From NCBI GenBank assembly GCA_003254905.1, contig QANU01031477.1, positions 1 to 64,000 of the forward strand: a DNA stretch of 64,000 nucleotides, in the 5' to 3' direction. This document shows positions 11,299 to 20,836 of the stretch, one piece after another (the stretch's first letter is position 1; each line of letters opens with the position of its first letter). The DNA is from Nissolia schottii. Taxonomy: Eukaryota > Streptophyta > Magnoliopsida > Fabales > Fabaceae. A model generated the notes under the pieces. It saw only the letters and a list, made by a program, of their open reading frames with translations. It ran no database searches and was not told the origin of the DNA. Both the position numbers and the translations under genes were made by a program.

Positions 11299-12918
11299 AT
11301 GGAAAAACCAAGTCCTCTAGAGTTTCTTTCTGTTATTGTTCTGCTTCTTTTCTTTCTTCACGTCTCCAACTATGTGGCAGGGGCAGCCCCATCAAAAGAG
11401 TCCATCTATGGCACTTTCCTTAAGTGCCTACAAAGCCACACAAACCCACCACACCAAGTGTCCAACATTGTCTACACCCAAACCAACCCATCCTACTCCT
11501 CTGTCCTCAAATCCTCTGTTCGAAATGCAAGGTTCAGCAACCCTTCCACGCCAAAGCCATCACTTATTGTCACCCCTCTTCATGAAAACCAAGTACAAGC
11601 CGCTGTAATTTGCGCCAAAGGCATTGGTGTTGAACTCAAAATCAGGAGCGGGGGCCATGATTTTGAGGGCATCTCATATGTATCTCAGGTTCCCTTCATC
11701 ATCCTTGACATGTTTCGGTTTCAGAATGTGACCGTGGATGTAGAAAACGAGGTCGCTGTGATCCAAGCCGGTGCCACCCTTGGACAAGTTTACTACAGGA
11801 TTTGGGAGAAGAGTAAAGTCCATGGCTTTCCTGCAGGGGTTTGTCCCACTGTTGGTGTTGGTGGCCACTTGAGTGGAGGAGGCTATGGCAACATGATCAG
11901 AAAATATGGTTTATCTGTTGATCATGTCATTGATGCTAAGATCGTTGATGTGAAAGGTAGGATTCTTGACAAGAAGGGGATGGGGGAGGATCTTTTCTGG
12001 GCCATTAAAGGAGGTGGTGGAGCAAGTTTTGGAGTCATATTGTCATACACAGTTAAGCTGGTTCCAGTGCCAGAGAAGGTTACTCTGTTTCAGGTTGACA
12101 GGACTTTGGAGCAGAATGGCACCGACGTTGTTGTGCAGTGGCAGCAGGTTGCTCCACACACGGATGAGAGGCTTTTCATGAGGCTGGTCTTGCAGCCTGT
12201 GATGAAGGGGAAGAGAACCATTAGAGCCTCAGTTATGGCTTTGTTTCTTGGAGGTGCTGATGAGCTTGTCACATTGTTGGAGAAAGAGTTCCCTTTGCTT
12301 GGTTTGAAGGAGGAAAATTGCAATGAGATGAGGTGGATTGATTCTGTGCTTTGGTGGGCTAATTACAATGATGGATCCTCGCTTAACGCACTTCTTGACA
12401 GAAGCCATTACACGGTGCATTTCACCAAGAAGAAGTCTGATTATGTGCAGGCACCAATTCCCAAAGATGGGTTGAACTTGATATGGAAGAAGATGATCGA
12501 ATTGGGAAAAGTTGGTCTTGTTTTCAACCCTTATGGAGGGAGAATGAATGAGATCCCTTCTGATGCAACACCGTTCCCTCACCGTGCTGGGAATTTGTAC
12601 AAAGTTCAGTATAGTGTGACATGGGAAGAACCAGGAGCTGCTGCAGAAAAGAATTTTGTGGGTCAGATTAGAATGCTATACAGTTACATGGCTCCATTTG
12701 TGTCCAAGAATCCAAGGAGTGCCTACTTGAATTACAGGGACCTTGATATTGGTATCATGAAGACAAATGGTAAGGATAGCTACCAGGATGGGGAGGTTTA
12801 TGGTGTCAAGTATTTCAAACAAAATTTCGAGAGGTTGGTGAAGGTTAAGACTGCAGTTGATCCAGAGAACTACTTCTGGAATGAACAGGGTATCCCAACA
12901 CTTGCAAGCAAGGCATAG
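11299..12918 (+). CDS. Berberine-bridge-enzyme-like FAD-linked oxidoreductase
   Basis: An intronless 539-residue protein with the usual length for plant BBE-like enzymes. Residues 1-29 form a signal peptide (LEFLSVIVLLLFFLHVSNYVAGA), so the protein is probably secreted. The FAD-binding PCMH domain spans roughly residues 75-255. His120 (IRSGGHDFEG) and Cys182 (GVCPTVGVGGH) are both present and match the two residues that bind FAD covalently in this family. The BBE C-terminal domain ends with DPENYFWNEQGIPTL. Val185, three residues after the cysteine, occupies the reported gatekeeper site, where Val favours reaction with oxygen and Leu favours dehydrogenase behaviour. An H2O2-producing oxidase is therefore inferred. 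Known substrates in the family include monolignols, oligogalacturonides, cellodextrins and alkaloids; the substrate here is unknown. It sits alone on the plus strand inside the minus-strand PGIP cluster. Confidence 0.95.
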   Translation: MEKPSPLEFLSVIVLLLFFLHVSNYVAGAAPSKESIYGTFLKCLQSHTNPPHQVSNIVYTQTNPSYSSVLKSSVRNARFSNPSTPKPSLIVTPLHENQVQAAVICAKGIGVELKIRSGGHDFEGISYVSQVPFIILDMFRFQNVTVDVENEVAVIQAGATLGQVYYRIWEKSKVHGFPAGVCPTVGVGGHLSGGGYGNMIRKYGLSVDHVIDAKIVDVKGRILDKKGMGEDLFWAIKGGGGASFGVILSYTVKLVPVPEKVTLFQVDRTLEQNGTDVVVQWQQVAPHTDERLFMRLVLQPVMKGKRTIRASVMALFLGGADELVTLLEKEFPLLGLKEENCNEMRWIDSVLWWANYNDGSSLNALLDRSHYTVHFTKKKSDYVQAPIPKDGLNLIWKKMIELGKVGLVFNPYGGRMNEIPSDATPFPHRAGNLYKVQYSVTWEEPGAAAEKNFVGQIRMLYSYMAPFVSKNPRSAYLNYRDLDIGIMKTNGKDSYQDGEVYGVKYFKQNFERLVKVKTAVDPENYFWNEQGIPTLASKA

Positions 12919-14852
12919 GGGAACCTAACCGGTAAAATCAGATTTGATTAATTAATTCATTTGTTATTAGAATTCGTTACGGTGGATTCAGATATCCTTG
13001 CTGTTGCGCTATTGTTATTACAGTGTGGAACTTGAGTGCGTAGTTCAATAAACTAGATGCTTGCAGCCGTAGTTCCTTTCTTTCCTTAGCTGCTTTTTAT
13101 CCATCATTTATCAAGTCATAATCACAATGAAGTTTTTAATCCGTGCATATAACTTTTTATATCTTTTGTCAGCTCATAAATTGTCTTATATGGGGGAAAA
13201 AAACAGGCAATGGCCAAAACAAATGCATACTTAACATTGGGTTCGCTACATTAAGTTCTAAAACCCACTTTTGTAAACAAATAAAATCATGAAAAATTCT
13301 TTTATGCACACATTTACACCATAATACATATCCTTAATTTTTATTGCTTTCTCTTTTAAGATTGATTATGTTTATGTGGCGCATATAATTATTTGCTCAA
13401 TGCGATGAAAAAGACGTGTATATTTCGTAAAAAAATCACAAGCACGCAGCGGAAATAATAACATTTTCCGTTTGAATTGAACTTACGAAAAAAATATAAT
13501 ATATGACAAACAATATATTCAAGAGTGCAAAAATTAAATAGGTAAAAAAACAAATAGAATATACTCTAATTTTTAACGTGAAAAACCCTCAAGTGAACTG
13601 GATAAAAAATCACCGTGCCTAAAAATTTCACTATAAAATATCAATGAGTATAACAAAAAGGTTCCACAAAAGAATCTCAAAGAAAAAGGTCTACTCACTA
13701 GTAAAATAGTGAAATAAATAATAGAGCAACACACTCAAAAAATCTACACAAATAATACAATTAAATAAGAGATAAAAATATTCTAAGATAAAAGTATATG
13801 CAAGCAAAAACTGCTGAAGATGATGTTGTTGTTGTGCATGTGTGTATTTTTTTTTATATAACATAATAATAGTTAAGATAATAAATAAAATAAATGTTGA
13901 ATCCAATTTAATAAAAACAATGGTGTATAAAAGAATCACTCTAAAATCATTCTTCAGTCTTAACATAATAATTTTAGTATTTTCAAATTTTGATTTTTGA
14001 CATGACATCTTCAGGTTTTTTTTTTATAGACGTCAAAGAAAAAAAGCATTTTATCTTTAGGTTAAATTGACTATTTGTTCTTTATAATTTTACTTTAAAA
14101 TTATTTTGCCTATATAATTTAAAATTGTTTAAATAAAATTATATACTTTTTATATGATAAAATTTTATACTTTCTAAACGAATTGCCCGTGTGAAAATTA
14201 TTTGAAAATTATACAGTTATGTATTATCATTTTAACAAAACTTCATTTTTAATTATAATATTTTAAAAGTTATATATCTAATATTATATGATTGAATAAC
14301 ATTATAAACTTTTACACAAATAATATATAAAAACTAAACTAACATTTCTTATCTCTATTTCTATAAAGGCAATGGAAATCAATTGTTTTTGGACACGTTA
14401 CAAAAATTTCTCATAAACCCTTAACGCACACGAGATAGTTTTTATACATTACATTATGACACTAACCACTTCACGTATCAAACACTAACTTGTTAACAGC
14501 AATTTCTTTAAGGAAGAAAAAATAGGAAGAGAGGATTACTGAGAATGGAAAGTGGTTCAACTCGAGGGGCTAGCATTTTATCACCCTAAAATGGCCTTAC
14601 CCAAAAAGGTCTGATTCATTTTAGTGTTATACATTGTGTTAACACACATTTATTTATTGTTAAATAAAATTTTAATGACTTTCACACAGTTACAATTCAT
14701 GCACATCTCACTTAGTGGTAGATGATTATGTGTCAACAAGATATATATTATATGCTAAAATTAATATAAATAATGTTTTCTATTATTTTTATACATGAAA
14801 AAGACATAATTCAAACAAATGCTGCTCTGATTTTACTATAAATTTTTTTTAA

Positions 14853-14895
<43 letters not shown>

Positions 14896-15540
14896 TCCTT
14901 TAGTTGACAAAAGGGATTATTCATTTTTTTTTGGTTACAGAAAGGGACCATTACATAAAGCGACCATTCATGATTCATTTGATTTATTCGATATAAATCA
15001 TTACTCATTATTATATCTTTTTTGATCACGTGACTAGACAAGTCAGTTTCATATAACTTTTTAAATTTTGTTTTATAATTTCAACCGGTATTGAAAGGCT
15101 GAGAATATTATTCACCAGAAAAAGCGGGGAAAACTGAGAATATCATTTGCACATACTAAACAAAAAGTTATTCCTTGTAATCCTTTTGAATTATCACCTT
15201 TTTTAAAGAGGTGTTTGTTATTAAAAATGATTAAATCTTGTATAAAATTTTAAAATTATTAAAGATAAATATATCTCTTTTACTAAAATTTTATTCACCA
15301 CTTTTTTATTTTTAAGTATATTAAAATTTTAATATATTTAAACATAATATTATATTTAAATATATTAATTTTTTAATGTAATGAAAGGATGAAAAAATGA
15401 GAGATAAAAACGAACAAATAAAATACAGCAAGAAAAATGAAACGATACAAACTCCCCACTTGCGCTTGCTATGACGCAGCAGAGAGGGAGAGAAATGTTA
15501 CAATTATTATAATATATTTGTAGAAAATAAGAAATAATTA
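12919..15540. other. Intergenic, AT-rich, no gene seen
   Basis: The first 150-200 bp are probably the 3' UTR of the BBE-like gene. The rest is very AT-rich with short spurious frames. An (AAT)n microsatellite lies at 14853-14892. Nothing else could be recognised. Confidence 0.5.
14853..14892. repeat. (AAT)n microsatellite
   Basis: About thirteen uninterrupted trinucleotide units. Confidence 0.9.
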
Positions 15541-15615
15541 TTTTATAAAAACATGAGTTTTATTATAAAAAAAAAGAAAATAAGAATATAATGAAACTCA
15601 TATATTTTTTTATAA
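15541..15615. repeat. Short hairpin element, copy A
   Basis: The sequence is an imperfect palindrome: ttttataaaaacatgagtt on the left pairs with aaactcatatattttttata-like sequence on the right around an A-rich loop. A diverged second copy is at 18535-18600, on the other side of the interrupted PGIP relic. Confidence 0.6.
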
Positions 15616-15811
15616 ATAATTATCATTTATTGCTGAGAAATAAAACGTACATCCTCGTAACATTTCTCTTATTTAAAAAAAGAAGAAAAAAAACATGAGA
15701 CAGTACATGCATGAGGCATGGGTGAATTATTGGCGAGGGCGGGGGGCAACAAGGCGAGTTAAACAACTTGCAGAACCAATTGAGAAAGAGCACGCGCACG
15801 TGCCTGAAACA

Positions 15812-17529
15812 TTAGGGGGCCCCATCAGCGACCTTCTTGCAGCTGCTGGGAAGCGGGGGGCCGCACAAGCACTTGTTATGAGCAAACGACGTCGCATTGA
15901 AGCTCTGCACCTTCCCACCCTTGGGAATCTCGCCGCACAGCCTGTTGTAGCTCACATCCAAGCCATCCAAGTCATTGAGCGCCGCCAGCCCCGGAGGGAG
16001 CCTCCCGAAGATGCGGTTGTGGCTCAAATCCAGCGTCCTCAAGTCCTTGGAGAGCCCCACTTTGCCGAGATCGAAAGCCAGCGAGTTCCTCGAGAGCCGC
16101 ATCTCGGTGGTCCATTTGTGGGACCCAAACAGCATCGAAGCGTCGCCTTCAAGCTTGTTACCAGACAAGTCGACGGTCACCAGGTTCAGCTTCCCCAGCG
16201 AAGCCGGGACCTTCCCGGAGAGCAGGTTACGCGAGAGCGTGAGCATGCGCAGGGGCTTCCCGAAGGAGCCCAAAGAGTCCGGGATCGAGCCGCTGAGCCG
16301 GTTGCCCTCCAGGCTGAGTCCCTGCAGCTTCCGGAGCCGCGGGAGAGAGGATGGTATTTTGCCGGAGAGCTTGTTGTCGGACAAGTCGAGGGAGGCGAGG
16401 AGCTGTAACGAGATGAGGTTTAAAATGGAATATCACAAGTGTTTCCACTCAATTTCAACAGAATTCAAGACTACTGCTAAGATTCAACACAGAATTCAGA
16501 AATAGCTATGGTTCTCTAACAGCAATTAAGCAACAGTAATAACAGAGTTCAGAATATGCACGACTCTGCGACAATTCCTGAGAATGATGATCCTGCGACA
16601 CAGAGCCTAAGCTCGATCACCTGCGGCAGCCGCCTCCCCAACGAGCGCACCCGAGGGGGATAAAGGACGGCTGCTGGAGGTTGCGCCCCCTTCCGATGGT
16701 TGCTCCGCGGTCCTCACCTGCGGAACAGAGGAGATTAGCGAAGCTGGAAGAGATGAGTAAGAGAGATTAACAGAGAAGAAGAATTCACTCACTATACTCA
16801 TGTCCCCTTCAGTGATGAATCCTCTCAGCTTTAAGCTCGGTTGCCTTGCTCGCTTGCTTCGGCGCCAACCCACTCCTTGTGCTATCGTGGCCACGTGGCC
16901 ACTATCCTTAACGATTCTGTTGCGAGCTGTCTGCTGTTGTGGCTCGCGATCTTTGTTTGCTTCATTTCCTGCTTTACCCCTCATCTCTTGGTTATTCCCT
17001 TTTTTACCCTTGCTAGCCGTTACAGGAGCTTCAGTTCCGAGAGGAATTCGGGGATTTCGCCGGAGACGCTGGTGCCGGTGATGGTGAGGAACTCGAGTTT
17101 CTTGAGGTTGGCTATGGTTTTNTTGTACCGAGGTAGATACTTCGGAACAGGGCCGATGAGGTTGGGCATTGTCTCCAGCTGGAGTATTTGGAGGTAAGGG
17201 AGGTCGCCTACGGCGGGAGGGATGCGAAAGGGGCGGCTGTGGTTGTGCTCGGAGATGGAGAGGAAGTTGACGCGGTTGGTATTGCGGTCGCAGGAGACGC
17301 CGGACCATTAGCAGCAATGGACGGCTGGGTCCCACGGTTGAAAGGGGAAGGAAATGGTTAGGTTGCCCAGGGCCTTGTTGATTTGGAGGAGTACTTTGAT
17401 GTCGTGCGAATGGCATTTTTGCTTCGTAGTAGTGGGGGTTGTTCTTGTTGATGATGATGAAGAATGGCATGTAATTAGGATTAGTAGGAGGGTGAATGCT
17501 GGGCGCAACTTCAGCCTAGTTGCCGCCAT
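15812..17529 (-). pseudogene. PGIP relic split by a solo-LTR-like insertion
   Basis: The 5' part (17529 down to 17025) begins MAATRLKLRPAFTLLLILIT, a signal peptide, then the N-terminal cap with HCC, an in-frame TAA near 17307, then WSGVSCD and the first repeats up to IPEFLSELKLL. PGIP homology resumes at 16403 with LASLDLSDNKLSGKIP and runs to the cap HNKCLCGPPLPSSCKK at 15812. Exactly between the halves lies 621 bp of foreign sequence with a 5-bp target duplication (ggagc). Without it the repeats would be continuous. Although the insert starts GT and ends AG in one reading, splicing there would leave the duplication and shift the frame. The stop codon plus the insertion make a full-length product impossible; the 3' half still has a 190-codon open frame from 16384. 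One unresolved base is at 17122. Confidence 0.85.
16404..17024. mobile_element. Solo LTR inserted in the PGIP relic
   Basis: The 621-bp segment begins TGTAACGAG and ends CCGTTACA, so it has TG...CA ends with a terminal inverted repeat (TGTAACG/CGTTACA). It is flanked by the 5-bp direct repeat ggagc at 16399-16403 and 17025-17029. Five-base target duplications with TG...CA ends are the signature of LTR retrotransposon insertion. The size and absence of gag-pol point to a solo LTR left by LTR-LTR recombination, or a very small nonautonomous LTR element. Its GC content is higher than that of the surrounding spacers. Confidence 0.8.
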
Positions 17530-17671
17530 AGATGGTGGTACTGAGAATAGAGAAGAGGGAATATGGTGGAAAGAGTCTAATTTGATAGAGAAAAGTGTCG
17601 CATTTGATAAAATGAGTGTTCTTAGTATATTGAAAAATGTTAGAAGAAAGTCTTTATAATGACTTATGAAT

Positions 17672-18315
17672 GAGTTTTTTACTCTCTTGTCCCTGTTACA
17701 GGAACTAATTTTCAAAATACTCCTATTTTAAAACATAATACATGAGTACCCCTTTCTGCTGACGTGGTAGGATTCGCTAACGCGTTTGGCGAATTCAGGT
17801 GCAAAAAGGCCAGGACGCTCTTTATTGTGTGCGCGGGGGGAATCCATCGGTTTGGACTTCGAATGGCCCAACCGGCTTGGACTCATGCGCGCGAGCCTAA
17901 CTCCCTTCTCAACTCTTTTTACCAAAACAACTACTACTAAAAGTATATAAACACTTAAAAAGTTTGTGCTCTGACCAATGTGCTACTAGAGCTTTTGAAA
18001 TACATAAGCTTTGTCCTACTCTCCCAAATACATTATAGATTGGTATTTATACAACCAAATTCTACAAATAAATATATGAATGCATGAATTAAAAAGGACA
18101 ATAAATATATGAATGTATCAAATAAGCCTTTGTTAATATATAGATTTTATTAAAAATGAAAAAAATAGTATTTGCTCTTAATATACAGATTCTAGTCCAA
18201 ACGCGTTGGCGAATCCTGCCACGTCAGCAGAAAGGGGGTACTCATGTATTATATTTTAAAACGGGAGTATTTTGGAAATTAGTTCCTGTAGCAGGGGCAA
18301 CAGAGTAAAAAACTC
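17672..18315. mobile_element. Mutator-like MITE with 9-bp target duplication
   Basis: A 644-bp element with inverted terminal repeats of about 125 bp. Both ends open with gagttttttactct and continue through landmarks such as caggaactaatttt, acatgagtacccc and ctgctgacgtgg. The flanks are cttatgaat (17663-17671) and cttacgaat (18316-18324), a 9-bp duplication with one mismatch, as expected for the Mutator superfamily. No transposase is encoded. It lies about 140 bp upstream of the start codon of the interrupted PGIP relic. Confidence 0.85.
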
Positions 18316-18534
18316 CTTACGAATAGTGTGTCTTGATATATTACCTCCTGCTAATATCATTTATGTAAGTGTTGATATCATTTATCTTAAAGTTATTACT
18401 CGTTATACTAAATACATATCTTTTTTCTTTCTCCCTAATCTGATTTTGACTCTAAGGTATTTGTGTATATATGATGCTCAAATACAAAAAAAAAAAAAAT
18501 ATGTGTAAAATATAAATGTAGACAAAAGTTAACT

Positions 18535-18600
18535 TTATGATAAAAACACGAGTTCTATTATAAAAAAATATGAATATAATAAAACTCATGCTTTTATAAA
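18535..18600. repeat. Short hairpin element, copy B
   Basis: A diverged copy of the palindrome at 15541-15615. It has ataaaaacacgagttctatt on one side and aataaaactcatgcttttat on the other, around a short A-rich loop. Confidence 0.55.
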
Positions 18601-18884
18601 AAAAATTAGTCTGTATTGTCCATATTTATGTTATAACCTTTCTTCCTCGATCAAATAACTTTATTCTTGAAAGATTTCAGAGATCGTTCAAATGTATCTT
18701 CGTGTAGTTCAACTCAATGGCATGTGATAATGATGTCGCCTTCTCTTTAGTCTTGAGACACGACTCGTGTAAGAAATGATTTTTATTCTTTTAAACGTGT
18801 TATGAATTGGGTTGGAATTAGCAAATATAAAAAATGTGGAAAGGAAATGTAGAGAGTCTTTTTTTTTTATTATTATTCGTTCGA

Positions 18885-19057
18885 AAATGTGAGATTGGGC
18901 CTTTGAGGTTAGGCATATTGGTGAGGTTCAGGTAGGGGAGGTTGCTCACAGAGAGTGGGATATGGACTGGGCTACGGTAGGTCCACCCCGTAAAGACTGA
19001 ATTGGTAGTTAGTGCGATTGGGTGATGCGTTGTCACACACATGCACCTGGTTGCCAT
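18885..19057 (-). pseudogene. PGIP relic fragment
   Basis: An ATG at 19057 opens a frame whose middle (IPLSVSNLPYLNLTNMPNLKGPI) matches the first-repeat region of the neighbouring PGIP relic (IPPAVGDLPYLQ...ETMPNLIGPV). The cap cysteines, the remaining repeats and the C-terminus are missing, and similarity ends near 18885. This is the most eroded member of the cluster. Confidence 0.6.
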
Positions 19058-20130
19058 TGTTTTTAACTAATTCTGTGTATACTATAGTCTATCGTCAATT
19101 TCATTTCATAAATATTAGAGTGTAGCCCATTTATTAATTGGGCGTCGCTGACCCTATCCTTTTGGGTCAAGGTTTACACGATGGGCTAGGTTTCAAAGTG
19201 GATGTCATTCAGGCCCAACAATTCTAACTTGTAGGTAGTCCCGTAATATCATAGATTCATGGAAGATTTGTATATATTACACAGCGTTGGAACTTGCAAG
19301 CAGCGGAAAATGTCTTCACACAACACATTAATGAGTTAAGAAAAGGAGAGCATAGTTTACAGATAAACTATAGGCTCTCAAACTATTATTTTCTGGACTT
19401 CAGACAAAACACTTTTCCCCCAGAAGTATAAAAGGAAGAACAAACCTTCTACTTTCTTAGCTGTTACAAAGTATTTTACCTCTAACATTTAACATCTTTG
19501 TAAAGTTGCCAAGCTAAAGCTTGTTGGCATTTAGTTAGTAGTTCAATATAAACGCGCGCGCATGCATAATTTATACCAATAGCGGAATCTATAAATATAA
19601 AACTACATGCACAAGTTGGCGAGCATGCACATGCAAAATGATTAAATGCAATCCTCGTTTTGCTGGATTTGGTTTTCTTATGAGAAACTACGGATACTAG
19701 TAACAGATAAGACTGAATAATACAATCATTTTCTCATTCAACTTCAAGACTACTGACTAGTGTAAGAAACGTATCAAGTAATCATTAAAAAATAATAATA
19801 TAATAAAAAACAAGGTGGTGGATATAGTAAGAGATACAGAAATTGAGCCGAGGAAGCAAAGCATGAATCTTCCTTAATGTCACACATCATCCCTAGCAGT
19901 GACTAATTATGAAAAGTATCAAGCTTTAATTTATATTATGATTTAATCCACTCATTCAACCCCATTATTCTTTGTCATCTTTCATCAATTTCAGCTGTGT
20001 GATGGAAATCTCAATTAATCTCATCTTTGTTTTTCTTTATGTCAATCTTAGATTTACCAACCCCACATGACCAACGGCCGGGGAAGACTTACAATAATTT
20101 TTATTCACACGCTTGAAAAGATGAAGGGGC

Positions 20131-20173
<43 letters not shown>

Positions 20174-20836
20174 TGTCCCATCGTTCGTTTTGTCATCAAT
20201 CTACTCATCAATGAGCTTTTGAATCATGTCTCTTGCTAGTTGCTAGCTAGTGAATTGGTTTCGACTGTTGAAATCTTCTGTTCCCCTTAGCTTTCTGTCC
20301 CATCCGCCCATTGTTCAAAAGGAATGTGGGACTCCTCTCTTTGGGTTTGCTTCCAATCAAGCAGCACCCATCCCATTCTCCCACTTTTCACTCCACCACA
20401 CAGTTTCATATCCCTCCCTCACTGTTTTGGTAAATGACAAGAAACCAAATTCGAGCATAAAGTTATTTGTACTAAATATTATGTTGATTTATTTATTATT
20501 TACTATTAAATAAGATTTAATGAACTGTGAGTCTCATTAATATTTTATCAAATAATAAATGATGAGCAAATCAATACAATATCCAATATTAATTAAATGG
20601 ATTCATATAACACTTCTACTTCTTAAACACAAAAGGCAGAAACAAGAAAAGTGGCATTACATTACATCAAATCCCCCCGCCCCATGTCATGTATCTTAAA
20701 CCGGATTAGAAAGAGCATGACCTAATTCCCCACCAAAAGGGGAATTAATTTAGTGGGAAGAAGATTAAGGTATTTGTGAGGGAGGGTGTAATTGCTTTTC
20801 AAGCCTGCTATTCATGACTTATGTTCTTCATCATCA
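19058..20836. other. Intergenic, no gene seen
   Basis: Mixed spacer between the PGIP cluster and the WRKY gene. A (CA)n repeat is at 20134-20164. The final 150 bp or so should be the 3' UTR of the minus-strand WRKY gene. No other coding or RNA gene was recognised. Confidence 0.5.
20134..20164. repeat. (CA)n microsatellite
   Basis: About fifteen CA units followed by a short TA run. Confidence 0.9.

Noticed and set aside
15695..16408. 237-codon plus-strand frame
   Set aside because: It is antisense to the PGIP repeats; long open antisense frames are expected from the GC-rich repeat codons.
16607..17470. 287-codon minus-strand frame rich in Pro, Arg and Gln
   Set aside because: It runs through the solo LTR and into the PGIP 5' part in the wrong frame and crosses an N; the correct reading is PGIP interrupted by an LTR.
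17950..17985. tRNA A-box-like sequence on the minus strand (tagcacattgg, then tcagagc)
   Set aside because: No B box, acceptor stem or poly(A) tail follows at the proper distance; it lies inside the Mutator-like MITE.
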